This document shows, one piece after another, positions 1 to 8,787 of a stretch of DNA of 64,000 bases. Source of the DNA: Lentilactobacillus diolivorans DSM 14421 (GTDB taxonomy: Bacteria > Bacillota > Bacilli > Lactobacillales > Lactobacillaceae); NCBI RefSeq assembly GCF_001434255.1, contig NZ_AZEY01000020.1, positions 180,028-244,027 of the forward strand, given 5' to 3'. The first letter of the stretch is position 1, and each line of letters starts with the position of its first letter. The position numbers and the translations under genes are program-made. The notes beneath the pieces were generated by a model. The model ran no database searches. It was given only the letters and a program-made list of their open reading frames with translations, and was not told where the DNA came from.

Positions 1-191
1 ACCAACCGATCTGCTTTTGAAAAATAAGGACTTTTTTGAATCGTTTTTTCATCAACATTAATAGCCGCCAAGTCATTCACAATGATACCAACTCGGCGCT
101 GTTCCTTACACTTTAATAAATGTAAAATCAGCGTTGTTTTGCCTGCACCTAAATAACCGGAAATTACTGTAACGGGAATTCGTTTATCCAA
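1..191 (-). CDS. COG0523 (CobW-type) GTPase, N-terminal part
   Basis: The gene runs off the left edge; only about 63 N-terminal residues are present. It starts at a TTG with a GGAGG site 8 bases upstream. Near the N-terminus is GYLGAGKTTL, the Walker A loop typical of COG0523 G3E GTPases, followed by VNDLAAINVDE, which sits where the family has its NEFG switch region. COG0523 proteins are metal-insertion or metal-allocation GTPases (zinc, cobalt, nickel). It lies 26 bases downstream of a small unknown gene on the same strand, which itself follows a perfect palindrome, so metal-responsive control is plausible. The metal cannot be told from this fragment. Confidence 0.85.
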   Translation of the reverse strand, partial: MDKRIPVTVISGYLGAGKTTLILHLLKCKEQRRVGIIVNDLAAINVDEKTIQKSPYFSKADRL

Positions 192-217
192 GAAACCATC
201 CTCCCTATCATTGCAAA

Positions 218-553
218 TTAACTGATAAATAATTCTTGAATTTGAACCGGAGTCAAATCACTGGGAATGGAAGGGTGAGCAATGTAAAGAGCACCTTTAT
301 CATTTTGCTTGATTGGATAATTGGATAAAACGGTTGTCACGCCATCCAATGAGTTAAGCAAAATCTTAATACCCCGACGGGATTCTTGATATAACGTCAT
401 ATTGTCACCATTATGATGCAGATACATTTCCTCATCTTTGACAGGGTCGTCTACAGTTCGTGCCAGAACGCTCTGGTTGCCAAGAAAAACCATTCCATAA
501 ATTAAATCCTGATACTTTTCTTCATTCGGCCGACCAATTTCATATGATGCCAT
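218..553 (-). CDS. Conserved-looking small protein of unknown function
   Basis: I do not recognise this 111-residue protein. It is acidic and soluble, with no signal peptide or membrane segment and no obvious metal-binding Cys/His cluster (only two adjacent His near residue 45). The ATG is preceded by GGAGG at good spacing. It is the first gene of an apparent two-gene operon with the COG0523 GTPase, and a perfect inverted repeat lies just upstream of its ribosome site. By context it may be a partner or target of the GTPase in metal homeostasis; this is inference only. Confidence 0.7.
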   Translation of the reverse strand: MASYEIGRPNEEKYQDLIYGMVFLGNQSVLARTVDDPVKDEEMYLHHNGDNMTLYQESRRGIKILLNSLDGVTTVLSNYPIKQNDKGALYIAHPSIPSDLTPVQIQELFIS

Positions 554-570
554 GATAAAACCTCCAACTT

Positions 571-599
571 CTTTAAATAGTATTGATTACTATTTAAAG
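571..599 (-). promoter_or_regulatory. 29-bp perfect palindrome, candidate metalloregulator operator
   Basis: Two 12-base arms, CTTTAAATAGTA and its exact reverse complement, flank the spacer TTGAT. The site lies about 20 bases upstream of the start of the small gene that precedes the COG0523 GTPase, where it would block a promoter. The inner TAGTA-n5-TACTA half-sites resemble Fur/Zur-family boxes in layout. There is no T-tract, so it is not a terminator. The identity of the regulator is a guess. Confidence 0.55.
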
Positions 600-675
600 A
601 TAACACATTTTACTCATTTTGTTAGCTAAATTTTTAAAATGACCTTCAAGTAGTTCACAATTCGTAAAATCAAAA

Positions 676-771
676 GAGAGTGGGACGAAAGCCGGTTATC
701 CTCTGGAGGTTGCCTTTTGGTACACTTTTCCACTCGGTAATAATCGTGATTATACAAAACGGGGCTGGGAC
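676..771. repeat. Intergenic repeat (GAGAGTGGGACGAAAG...GGGGCTGGGA type), short copy
   Basis: This stretch opens with GAGAGTGGGACGAAAG and closes with GGGGCTGGGA. Inside it has GTTGCCTTTTGG and a GGTAATAATCGTGATTA block. The same order of blocks recurs at 16934-17091, where the internal hairpin is much longer. It appears to be a dispersed noncoding repeat with a variable-length hairpin core, sitting at the 3' side of gap. Confidence 0.75.
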
Positions 772-807
772 AAAATTACTTTTGTCCCAGCCCCGATTAC
801 ATTTTTT
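761..807. terminator. Strong hairpin terminator downstream of gap
   Basis: The 15-base arms GGGGCTGGGACAAAA and TTTTGTCCCAGCCCC are perfectly complementary around a 4-base loop. A T-run follows on the + side (801-807); the - side has only GTTTTGT. It would end gap transcription on the minus strand and can also block reading from the left. Confidence 0.7.
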
Positions 808-831
808 TACTTAAAAAAATGGTTTAGTTTA

Positions 832-1842
832 TTATTTTTCGCCGAATGCCTTAGCAGTTCGAACCATGTTTGAAACAAAACCATATTCATTGTCATACCA
901 AGTTGCGGTCTTAACAATTTGAAAATCGCCATTCGTGGTAACTTCGGTTAACGTTGGGTCATAGACTGCCCCGTGGGTATCACCGATAATATCTGATGAT
1001 ACAATTTCGTCATCGTTCCAGCCAAACGAGTCATTATTTTCAGTGTAAGGCTTAATCGCAGCATTAATTTGATCCGCTGTAACGCCCTTAGTCTTCAAAA
1101 CAGTCACTAATTCACAAATTGAACCATCAATGACAGCCACTCGCTGTGCATGACCATTTAAATGACCATCCAATTCAGGAATAACCAAGCCAATTGCTTT
1201 AGCAGCACCAGTGGAATGAGGAATCGTATTAGCAGAAGCGGTTCGGTTAGGACGAGCTTTCTTCCCTTTAGGACCGTCAAGAATCATTTGTGAACTCGTA
1301 AAGGCATGAATGGTTGTCATCGTGCCCACTTCAACGCCAAATTCCTTGTTCAGATAATAGGCTAATGGCGCCAACGCATTAGTCGTACATGAGCCGGCCG
1401 AAACAATCTGGTCGTTGGCGTCCAAAGTGTCATCATTGACACCATAAACAATCGTCTTCATTGGACCTGCGGGTGCTGAAATTAAGACTCGTTTAACACC
1501 GGCATCAAGATGGGCTTGAGACTTTTCTTTCGAAGTATAGAAACCGGTACATTCAAGAACCAGCTCAACACCATCGTTTTTTACCCATGGAATTTGGGAA
1601 GCATCACGTTCTGCATACACACGATATTTATGACCATCAACAATAATTGAATCATCTGTGGCACTTACATCGTATGGTGAGGTGCCGTGAGTTGTGTCAT
1701 ATTTAAAAAGATATGCCAACATTGACGGCGTTGTTAAATCATTAATCGCAACAACTTCAATATTAGGATCGCCAACTTCTAAAATTCGTCGAAGAATTAA
1801 ACGACCAATTCGACCGAAGCCATTAATTCCAATTTTTACCAT
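832..1842 (-). CDS. gap: Glyceraldehyde-3-phosphate dehydrogenase, type I
   Basis: NAD-dependent glycolytic enzyme converting glyceraldehyde-3-phosphate to 1,3-bisphosphoglycerate in the cytosol. The protein has 336 residues, the usual length. The Rossmann motif INGFGRIGR lies at residues 6-14. The catalytic [12 protein letters not shown] puts Cys at residue 152, and the proton-relay His is at 179 (TTIHAF). I chose the ATG at 1842 because AGGGAGGA lies just upstream and the family begins [10 protein letters not shown]; a longer frame reading upstream has no ribosome site. The gene appears monocistronic, apart from the usual gap-pgk-tpi-eno cluster, and ends in a strong hairpin. An imperfect palindrome lies in its leader. 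Confidence 0.97.
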   Translation of the reverse strand: MVKIGINGFGRIGRLILRRILEVGDPNIEVVAINDLTTPSMLAYLFKYDTTHGTSPYDVSATDDSIIVDGHKYRVYAERDASQIPWVKNDGVELVLECTGFYTSKEKSQAHLDAGVKRVLISAPAGPMKTIVYGVNDDTLDANDQIVSAGSCTTNALAPLAYYLNKEFGVEVGTMTTIHAFTSSQMILDGPKGKKARPNRTASANTIPHSTGAAKAIGLVIPELDGHLNGHAQRVAVIDGSICELVTVLKTKGVTADQINAAIKPYTENNDSFGWNDDEIVSSDIIGDTHGAVYDPTLTEVTTNGDFQIVKTATWYDNEYGFVSNMVRTAKAFGEK

Positions 1843-1897
1843 ATTAATGTTCCTCCCTAGAATACAAATCAGATATCTACAGAAACGATTCAAGTTG

Positions 1898-1930
1898 AAG
1901 CGTACTTTGAAGGCGCCTTTCAAAACGCTT
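1898..1930 (-). promoter_or_regulatory. Imperfect palindrome in the gap leader
   Basis: The core TTTGAAGGCGCCTTTCAAA (1906-1924) is almost perfectly self-complementary, and the outer AAGCGT...ACGCTT extends the symmetry. It lies 56-88 bases upstream of the gap start. It could be an operator or an mRNA 5' structure; the sequence does not tell which. Confidence 0.4.
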
Positions 1931-2099
1931 CCCAACTTCATCGAAAACAGTATATGCCCAAAATGCATTTTATCAAAGCAATTAGACTTCAAGAGGCAGC
2001 TGCGTCAACATGGAAAATTGTTAATGAATTAGCCGTAATCTCAATAAAAAAGTTCTTTCACACAAATCCGACTTTCATTGTCCCTTTGAACCCTTTCAC

Positions 2100-3212
2100 T
2101 CACTTAGTCACCCGAACAGCGTCGATCATCATTCGCGCACCAGCCAAAATTGCATCGTGGTTAAAGGTCATTGCCGGAATGTGCAAACCAGGCTTCAGCC
2201 CACAGCCAAGACCCAGCATCGTGGAATTTTTTGCTGCTTTGTCATAAGCATAAAAATGAAAATCATCCCCACCCGGTGTCACAACCGGCTCAACTAATCC
2301 TGACTGCCCCAAAACATTTACAATAGCCGTTTTCATGTTTGCAATTGCCTTTTCACTTGGAATGGCAGCTGGTGAAAAGTCGTTACCATCGATGGTGATT
2401 TGGATGCCGTCTTTTTCAACCCCTTTGAGGATTGCAAAAATTTTCTCCTGAAGGACTGCCATCAATTCGTTGGTTCGAGTACGGTAATCAAGTGCAAATG
2501 TCCCGTTATCCGGAACGATATTAGACGATTCACCGGCATGAAACATCGTCGCAGTTACTGAATAGGGTTCGGCAGTATCCAATGAAATTTGTCGAAGTTG
2601 TTGGTTAATTTCGCTAAATGCATCAATCACATTGGCGCCCAATTGTGGCTTACCGGCATGGGCGGTTCGCCCTTTGATGGTTACCCATAACGTCCTAGTG
2701 GCCGCATCTAAAATAATTGGTTCGGCTTGGTGGTCGGCGACTTCCGATTCCGGGCAAACGTGTAACCCATACAAATAATCTAATTTACCAAGCTTGCCAC
2801 TTTTAATCACTTTTTCGGCACCAGTCACTGTTTCTTCGGCAGGCTGAAAAATTAATTTTAAAGTCCCGGAAAGTTCCTGCGGATTTTCCTGAAAATACCT
2901 TGCAACCGCCAAAACAATCGTCATATGCGCATCATGCCCGCAAGAATGAAAGACACCTGTTTTTCCTTGATAGTGTTGCTTCAAAGCATCAATATCAGCC
3001 CGCATACCGATTACCGGATGTCCGCTTCCCAATGTTGCAATCAAACCAGTCATGTGATCAAAACGCTCATAGGTAATCCCCATGTTATCAAGTTCCCCAG
3101 CAAGGTATTCAGTTGTTTTCACCTCATTAAAGGCAGTTTCAGCGTTGGCATGCAAATAATCAAAATCCCGTTTCATTTGTGATTGGTTCAATTTAATTTT
3201 AGTTTCTATCAT
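2100..3212 (-). CDS. M20 family amidohydrolase (N-acyl amino acid / aminoacylase type)
   Basis: A zinc-dependent M20D peptidase/amidohydrolase of 370 residues, the family that includes aminoacylases, hippurate hydrolases and N-acetyldiaminopimelate deacetylase. The metal ligands are visible: HSCGHDAH with Cys91 and His93, the Glu pair in PAEE (126-127), His151 in GLHV, and a C-terminal FHFY motif. RADIDAL at 71-77 is typical of M20D. The start is the ATG at 3212 with GGAGG 8 bases upstream. It ends close to, and follows, the peptide-binding lipoprotein gene on the same strand, suggesting a peptide or acyl-amino-acid scavenging pair. The exact substrate cannot be read from the sequence. Confidence 0.85.
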   Translation of the reverse strand: MIETKIKLNQSQMKRDFDYLHANAETAFNEVKTTEYLAGELDNMGITYERFDHMTGLIATLGSGHPVIGMRADIDALKQHYQGKTGVFHSCGHDAHMTIVLAVARYFQENPQELSGTLKLIFQPAEETVTGAEKVIKSGKLGKLDYLYGLHVCPESEVADHQAEPIILDAATRTLWVTIKGRTAHAGKPQLGANVIDAFSEINQQLRQISLDTAEPYSVTATMFHAGESSNIVPDNGTFALDYRTRTNELMAVLQEKIFAILKGVEKDGIQITIDGNDFSPAAIPSEKAIANMKTAIVNVLGQSGLVEPVVTPGGDDFHFYAYDKAAKNSTMLGLGCGLKPGLHIPAMTFNHDAILAGARMMIDAVRVTK

Positions 3213-3228
3213 GACTGATTCCTCCAAA

Positions 3229-4860
3229 CTATTTAGATACTTTGTAGGCATTCTTTAATGAAATGCCAGAAGCAGCAGCGTATGAAACACCTTTCAACTC
3301 TGGATTATTTAATCGCGCCATTTGGCCTTGATTAACAGCTAAAATAGCCTGGTCCTTCATGGCAATTAATTCAGCCTTCTGAAAATCCTGATACCGTTTT
3401 TTAGCATTTAACGAATCGACACCGTTAGCACGATCGTAATAGGTATCATACTGCTTATTACTATAATTGCCGGCATTATTAGCATTGCCAGTATTTAACA
3501 ATTGGAAAAACTCATTAAGCTCTGGATACGACGCAATCCAATTGGTGAAACCCAAGTCGTAGCCTTTCTTACTTTGCATCTTGGTAATCGCCTGAACTTT
3601 GGGTTCAACGTTAATATGAATCGACAACCCCTTCAAGTTCTTTTCAGCTGAAGATTGAATAAATTCAGCCGAATTTCGGAAAGAATCAACATCGTAGCAA
3701 ACAAGGTTCAAAGACAGCTTTTTTAGATATAGCTGGGATAAACCCTTTTGCCAGAGTTTTTTCGCCAACTGGGGATTATAAGCAACTGCGGTTTGAGACT
3801 TGGTGTCGCTCGCAAAGTCTTTACCATTTGCCGGATTTTGGGAAATTTCTTCAGGCACCAGTCCGGTTGGGGCTTTTGAACCATTTTTCAAAACATTATT
3901 AACTAAGCTTTGACGATTAATCGTTAACGAAATTGCCCGACGAATATTAAGATTTCTTAACGCTCGGTTCCGAAAGTTATAGGCAATATAATCGGTTTCA
4001 CCATGTGAGTAGCTAATATATCCCTTGTTATTTTTCTCATGGGCGGCTTGTTGGCCTGCTAAAGTGATGTTATCAAGTTTACCAGATTGATAAAGTGACA
4101 GTGCAGTCTGAGGACTCTTAACCGTTGAAAACTGCACTGTTCTTAATTTCACGGCCTTTTTATCCCAATAGTTCGGATTCCGTTTTAAGGTCCAGTTACT
4201 AACGGAGGGTGACCAACCCCTCACAATAAATGGCCCATCATAAACGGTTTTATCAGCGGCCGTTCCATATGCCTTGCCATATTTTTGAACAACCTTGGGA
4301 TTCTGGGGTAAAAATGGCACTGACGCACACAAATATTTAAAATACGGCGTCACTCGTGCGAGTTCAACCCGAAACGTTGTCGCGTTTATTGCTGTTACCC
4401 CGAGCTTAGTTGGTGATAATTTTCCTTTTTCAATCGCTGCCGCATTCTTAATCGGCAAATACATATATGAATCAGGTGCTTTGGTTGCTGGGGTCACTGT
4501 TCGCCGCCAAGCGTAAACAAAATCATTAGCAGTTAATGGATCGCCGTTACTCCACTTTAAGTTTTTCCTCAAATGAAAGGTATAGACAGTCCCGTTTTGT
4601 GTTGGCTTAACAATCTTAGTGGCTAAACCAGGTTCGACCGTTGTACTGTTTTTCATTCGATACAATCCCTCTTGAGAATTATTAACCGTTTCTAACGCAC
4701 CAACATCGGTAATCATTGACGAATCAAGTGATTCAATATCAGCCGGCTCCATCACACTTGCCTTTTGTGAAGATGATTGATTTTTTGAAGCATTACCACA
4801 ACCCGTTAATCCAATCCCACTCATTAAGATTAACCAGCCAACAATCCATTTCATTTGCAT
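3229..4860 (-). CDS. Peptide ABC transporter substrate-binding lipoprotein (OppA family)
   Basis: A family 5 extracellular solute-binding protein of 543 residues. Its N-terminus is a lipoprotein signal: a hydrophobic stretch ending in the lipobox LTGC, after which Cys would be lipidated and anchored outside the membrane. WSNGDPLTANDFVYAWRR is the family signature. The ATG at 4860 has AGGAGGGG upstream. No permease or ATPase genes are nearby, so it probably serves a transporter encoded elsewhere. It sits directly behind a T-box leader, meaning its expression should rise when one tRNA is uncharged, as is known for some lactobacillus opp-type genes. The M20 hydrolase follows, with 16 bases between the genes. 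Confidence 0.92.
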   Translation of the reverse strand: MQMKWIVGWLILMSGIGLTGCGNASKNQSSSQKASVMEPADIESLDSSMITDVGALETVNNSQEGLYRMKNSTTVEPGLATKIVKPTQNGTVYTFHLRKNLKWSNGDPLTANDFVYAWRRTVTPATKAPDSYMYLPIKNAAAIEKGKLSPTKLGVTAINATTFRVELARVTPYFKYLCASVPFLPQNPKVVQKYGKAYGTAADKTVYDGPFIVRGWSPSVSNWTLKRNPNYWDKKAVKLRTVQFSTVKSPQTALSLYQSGKLDNITLAGQQAAHEKNNKGYISYSHGETDYIAYNFRNRALRNLNIRRAISLTINRQSLVNNVLKNGSKAPTGLVPEEISQNPANGKDFASDTKSQTAVAYNPQLAKKLWQKGLSQLYLKKLSLNLVCYDVDSFRNSAEFIQSSAEKNLKGLSIHINVEPKVQAITKMQSKKGYDLGFTNWIASYPELNEFFQLLNTGNANNAGNYSNKQYDTYYDRANGVDSLNAKKRYQDFQKAELIAMKDQAILAVNQGQMARLNNPELKGVSYAAASGISLKNAYKVSK

Positions 4861-4884
4861 GTTAAATTCCCCTCCTATGACGAT

Positions 4885-5150
4885 AAAAAAGCCCTCCCAA
4901 AGAAAATCATTTCTTTGAGAGGGCGACATTTCGCTGTTCCACCTCTGATTTACAACAGCCTCACGACAATTGCCTCAGTAAGTTTAATAAACTTAAAACA
5001 TTAACGATGTTTTATCCGGATCAATCTAATAAAAACCTGCCTTTCAATTGATCTGCTATTAGCTGTGTTTCGACTCTGCTCATTCTTTCAGCATTTGAAT
5101 GATCTCTGATAATTAGAATCTACTTAGACTAATCTCGGCATTTTTTAATT
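4885..5150 (-). promoter_or_regulatory. T-box leader of the peptide-binding protein gene
   Basis: On the minus strand the leader carries AGGTGGAACAGCG (4932-4944), a T-box consensus that pairs with the tRNA acceptor end. It is followed by a strong terminator (4885-4924: arms around CCCTCTCAAAGAAA, then TTTTTT). Stem I-like sequence lies upstream, toward 5100-5150. T-boxes antiterminate when uncharged tRNA binds. I could not fix the specifier codon with confidence, so the amino acid is unknown. Confidence 0.85.
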
Positions 5151-5201
5151 TAAATATAACTTACAGGCTTATATCGACTTTGTCAAGGATATTAAAAAGC
5201 C

Positions 5202-5831
5202 TTATTTCGATAATGCAACGTCAATCACGTCTTTGGGATGATAAAAATGATAGTTGGGCCGTAAAAAGGGTACTTCGGAATTTCCCCATAAGGCAGCTCC
5301 GAAATCAACGTTAGCTGCTTTAGCAGCCACTTCATCATTACCGGCATCCCCAACATACAATGACTCCTGCGGTTGAACACTTAATTGATCTAACGCAAAT
5401 TGGAGTGGCCTGGGATCCGGTTTGGGATATGGCACTTGATCTGCAGTGACGATAATCGCCATTCGATTTAAAAAAACATTGGGATCAAGATTGGTAATAT
5501 CCGCATCTAGACGTGACGTCACCACTCCCACCTGAATTCGATACCTTCGCAACTGATCCAGCATGTCGATAATTCCAGGAAATAATGGTTCACGATGATT
5601 GGCACGTTTCGTTTCTCGATCATAGGCGGCCAGCAATCCGCTTTTTTGATTGACGGGAATCTTTAAAGCCGCCATTTCATCATCAATACTCATCGAAAAT
5701 GTTTCACGTAAGGCTGCAACTGTCGCCGATTGATGAAACGCTGGCAAGATGGCCTGCATTGTTTGTCGATAAGCTGCAAAACTATCAACCAATGTCCCAT
5801 CAATGTCAAAAAGGACGAGCTGATAAGCCAC
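5202..5831 (-). CDS. HAD-superfamily hydrolase (phosphatase, PGP/PpaX-like)
   Basis: A 209-residue haloacid-dehalogenase-type phosphatase. Motif I is FDIDGTLVDS at residues 8-17, with the nucleophile and acid/base aspartates. Motif II is VVTSR, motif III includes KPDPRPL, and motif IV is YVGDAGNDEVAA. An alpha-helical cap lies between motifs I and II. The start is a GTG with GGGGG 6-8 bases upstream. It is the last gene of the long cit-lar cluster, 18 bases after larE. Members hydrolyse phosphoglycolate, pyrophosphate or sugar phosphates; the substrate is not clear. A link to lactate racemase maturation is not established. Confidence 0.85.
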   Translation of the reverse strand: MAYQLVLFDIDGTLVDSFAAYRQTMQAILPAFHQSATVAALRETFSMSIDDEMAALKIPVNQKSGLLAAYDRETKRANHREPLFPGIIDMLDQLRRYRIQVGVVTSRLDADITNLDPNVFLNRMAIIVTADQVPYPKPDPRPLQFALDQLSVQPQESLYVGDAGNDEVAAKAANVDFGAALWGNSEVPFLRPNYHFYHPKDVIDVALSK

Positions 5832-5849
5832 CAGTAATTCCCCCCTGCT

Positions 5850-6683
5850 CTAAAATTTTGCTAACTGCTCATGTGATAACTGCTCATTCATATGTCCACT
5901 GACAAAACCGCCCAAGTCCATTGCCACAAAGCCATAGCCGTATTGCTTAAGTTGATGATTAATCTGTTCTCGTTGATTAATCAAGGCCTCGATATCGGAT
6001 TGAGGCACTTCGATTCTGGCAACATCACCATGATTGCGAACTCGGACAGTTGAAAATCCAAGGTTGCGCAGATATTTCTCCGAAAGCATCACTCGGTTAA
6101 TCAATGCCTCAGTTAATGTCGTGCCATACGGAAATCGTGACGCCACACTACATGAGGGAACTTTAGACCAATTTTCCAGATGGGATTGCTGCGCCAAATG
6201 ACGAACATCCGATTTATAGAATTTTGCCATTTCAAGTGGACTCTTAGCACCCGCTTCATCACGAGCCCGCAATCCGGGTCGGTAGTCGTTCAAGTCATCC
6301 ATGATCATGCCATCAATCACAAACCGATACCCCAACTGGTCTTTAATTTGAGTTAATTGATTATAAAATAACTTTTTCGCATAATACCAACTATCGGGCG
6401 TATTATGTGCAACGTGTTCCTCGCTTAAATAATCAATTTCAATTGTCCGAATCGTTGCCCCCAGTTGGTTTGCCAAATGAATGGCTTTTTCGAACTCATC
6501 ATCGCTAAACAAAATTGAGTTGGCAATCACTGCCAGCACATTATCCTTACCCAATGTTTTAATCGCCGTATCCAGAACTACAGTACTGTCGATACCACCA
6601 GAAAAAGCAACCACTACCTTGCCCATTTTTCTTAATTCATTTTCAAGTTGAACGTGCTTGCTGTCAATTTTTGTCATAACCAT
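5850..6683 (-). CDS. larE: LarE, ATP-dependent sacrificial sulfur transferase
   Basis: LarE takes part in building the nickel-pincer nucleotide (NPN) cofactor of lactate racemase, donating sulfur from its own cysteine to the pyridinium dicarboxylate mononucleotide. The 277-residue protein has the PP-loop SGGIDST at 28-34, and a Cys at 178 in PSCSVASRFPYG, matching the sulfur-donating Cys176 of Lactiplantibacillus plantarum LarE. It follows larC on the same strand with about 60 bases between. ATG codons at 6683 and 6677 are both possible. No nickel transporter or larD gene is in the window. Confidence 0.93.
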   Translation of the reverse strand: MVMTKIDSKHVQLENELRKMGKVVVAFSGGIDSTVVLDTAIKTLGKDNVLAVIANSILFSDDEFEKAIHLANQLGATIRTIEIDYLSEEHVAHNTPDSWYYAKKLFYNQLTQIKDQLGYRFVIDGMIMDDLNDYRPGLRARDEAGAKSPLEMAKFYKSDVRHLAQQSHLENWSKVPSCSVASRFPYGTTLTEALINRVMLSEKYLRNLGFSTVRVRNHGDVARIEVPQSDIEALINQREQINHQLKQYGYGFVAMDLGGFVSGHMNEQLSHEQLAKF

Positions 6684-6745
6684 TATAATCTGCTTCCCTT
6701 CATTTACTTGTTTGGAGACGATAACTAATCTGTTTACAAATCAGT

Positions 6746-7984
6746 TTAACTAATTTTGGTATCAATTAGTGCCTGCAGCCTTGTTTGAATATAATCAAAA
6801 GTTTCCCCACTTTGCATGGCAAAATGGGCAACATCGTCGTATTCAGGGGTCGCTTTAACCATGCCATTAAATTGGGCAATTTTTAAATGAACATCGCCAT
6901 AATCGGTTGGTAAAACAATTTCCTTACGCTGCATAATGGTGCGTTTGACAATCTGATAACGAACTCCCTTTGTCGCCGTATTCTTTAAAATCAACTGGGT
7001 AAACTTCGTGACTTGATTAGCTGATGCAATTACCGTTAACAGTTGGCCGGGTCGACCTTTTTTCATTTGAATCGGCGTCAAGAAGACATCCAGTGCGCCG
7101 GCTTCAAACAGTCGCTTTGCGGCGTACCCTAAACTCTCACCGGTTTGATTATCCAGATTTGCTTTAAGGACAGCCACTTGATCATGGGTAGTCGCTATGG
7201 TGCGCCTACTCGCCGATCGATCAAGAATCATGGCCCGCAGCGCATTAAATCCACCCGTATCCCGTTTACCAAATCCGTAGCCAACTTTTTCAACCGCTTC
7301 AGTTTCACTAATTGTGCCAAACGAATCCACCAGAACCTTAATAATCCCCATTCCGGTCGGCGTAATCAATTCGGTATGGACATCGGTTCGTTGCTTAATC
7401 GGAATACTTGTTCCAACCCGCATTTGCATCACAGCGGGAACAGGGACCGGCATCTGTCCGTGAGCAACGTTAATAAAACCACTGCCGTCACTAATTGTTG
7501 AACATTTAATATGATCAACATGTAACAAGTCGAGCGCAATACAACTTCCTACGATGTCAACAATTGAATCTAAAGCCCCGACTTCATGGAAATGAACCTC
7601 GTTTAACGGGACTTGGTGAACTTGCGACTCAGCCTTGCCAATCTCAGTAAAAATGCCACTTGCTTGGCGCTTAATCTTTTCAGACAAGTCACTATTTTTG
7701 ATAATGGTTAAAATCTCTGTTAGATGTCGGGCACCGCCATGGTGATGATCGTGGTGATGTTCGACGAAACCGGTATCCTTGCTGCCATGGTCAAGGACAA
7801 CATCAAAGTCGGTGCCATATATGGCATTCTTAGGTTTCTTTTGCGCGGATAGTGAATAACCCGTTAGGTGAAGTTTCTGTAATTCAGCCTTAAGGTCTTC
7901 AATCTTGACCCCCAAGTCTAAAAGGACGCCAATCATCATATCACCACTAATTCCGGAAAAAGCATCTAAATATAACGTTCGCAT
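6746..7984 (-). CDS. larC: LarC, nickel insertion (cyclometallase) protein, unsplit
   Basis: LarC inserts nickel into the dithiolated pincer nucleotide using CTP. This 412-residue protein is encoded in one uninterrupted frame. In L. plantarum the same protein needs a programmed ribosomal frameshift joining LarC1 and LarC2; here the two parts are contiguous, the join falling near residue 260. A histidine run HHHDHHH at 76-82 is a likely nickel-binding patch. The N-terminal LYLDAFSGISGDMMIG is the family signature. The ATG has GAGGAGA upstream. It lies between larB and larE. Confidence 0.93.
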   Translation of the reverse strand: MRTLYLDAFSGISGDMMIGVLLDLGVKIEDLKAELQKLHLTGYSLSAQKKPKNAIYGTDFDVVLDHGSKDTGFVEHHHDHHHGGARHLTEILTIIKNSDLSEKIKRQASGIFTEIGKAESQVHQVPLNEVHFHEVGALDSIVDIVGSCIALDLLHVDHIKCSTISDGSGFINVAHGQMPVPVPAVMQMRVGTSIPIKQRTDVHTELITPTGMGIIKVLVDSFGTISETEAVEKVGYGFGKRDTGGFNALRAMILDRSASRRTIATTHDQVAVLKANLDNQTGESLGYAAKRLFEAGALDVFLTPIQMKKGRPGQLLTVIASANQVTKFTQLILKNTATKGVRYQIVKRTIMQRKEIVLPTDYGDVHLKIAQFNGMVKATPEYDDVAHFAMQSGETFDYIQTRLQALIDTKIS

Positions 7985-8037
7985 TGACTGACCATCTCCT
8001 CAATAAATTCGATCATAATCACTGATTGCACAACCCG

Positions 8038-8787
8038 CTAATTATTTCGATTGATCACACTTGCGCAATATGCTGCGCCAAATCCGTTGTCAATATTGAC
8101 AACACTGACACCTTCCGCACAACTATTTAACATGGTCAGTAAAGCACTGACACCATGAAAATTACTGCCATAACCAATACTCGTGGGTAATGCAATCACC
8201 GATTGGCTAACCAAACCACCAACAACACTTGCCAAGGCGCCATCCATTCCGGCCGCGAGGATAATGACGTTGGCCTGGCGAATCACATCTAATTTCGCAA
8301 ATAAGCGTTGAATCCCGGCAACCCCGACGTCAAAAACCCGTTCAACCCGGTTACCAAATACTTCTGCTGTCACGGCAGCTTCTTCAGCCACTGGAATATC
8401 AGATGTCCCTGCTGTGACAATCGCAATCGAACCTCGAGTGATCGGCTTGGGCATTTGACCGACAACCAGACATTTGGCTTCCTCAAAATAATGAACTGCG
8501 GGGATGGCTTTAACAATCTTTGCCGCCTTACTTTTTCCAATTCGCGTACACAACACACACGGTTCTTGTTCCTTAAGAACATTGATGATGCCAACAATTT
8601 GATTGGCGCTTTTACCTGATCCAAAAATAGTCTCAGGATAACCGGTTCGTTGGGTTCGACCTAAATCAACATCCGCGAAACCAATATTTTGCGCCTGATT
8701 CTGACCAAGTTGTTTGGTTGCTTCTTTCACTGATAAAGTGCCATCCGCAACCGCTTCCAAAATTTTCGTAATATCAGGCTTTTTCAT
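8038..8787 (-). CDS. larB: LarB, nicotinate adenine dinucleotide carboxylase/hydrolase
   Basis: LarB carboxylates nicotinic acid adenine dinucleotide at C5 and cleaves the phosphoanhydride, the first step of NPN cofactor synthesis. The 249-residue protein has an N-terminal helical region and a C-terminal PurE-like domain ([17 protein letters not shown], then [15 protein letters not shown] and a substrate-binding ALPTSIGYG). The ATG at 8787 has GGAGG 6 bases upstream and overlaps the end of larA by 14 bases, which implies translational coupling. Confidence 0.93.
   Translation of the reverse strand: MKKPDITKILEAVADGTLSVKEATKQLGQNQAQNIGFADVDLGRTQRTGYPETIFGSGKSANQIVGIINVLKEQEPCVLCTRIGKSKAAKIVKAIPAVHYFEEAKCLVVGQMPKPITRGSIAIVTAGTSDIPVAEEAAVTAEVFGNRVERVFDVGVAGIQRLFAKLDVIRQANVIILAAGMDGALASVVGGLVSQSVIALPTSIGYGSNFHGVSALLTMLNSCAEGVSVVNIDNGFGAAYCASVINRNN

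Noticed and set aside
1843..1992. N-terminal extension of GAPDH by 50 residues
   Set aside because: The ATG at 1842 has a strong ribosome site and the family's standard N-terminus; the extension matches nothing in the family and covers the promoter/leader.
1954..2247. 97-codon frame on the + strand upstream of gap
   Set aside because: It overlaps the amidohydrolase gene antisense and has no ribosome site or recognisable domain.
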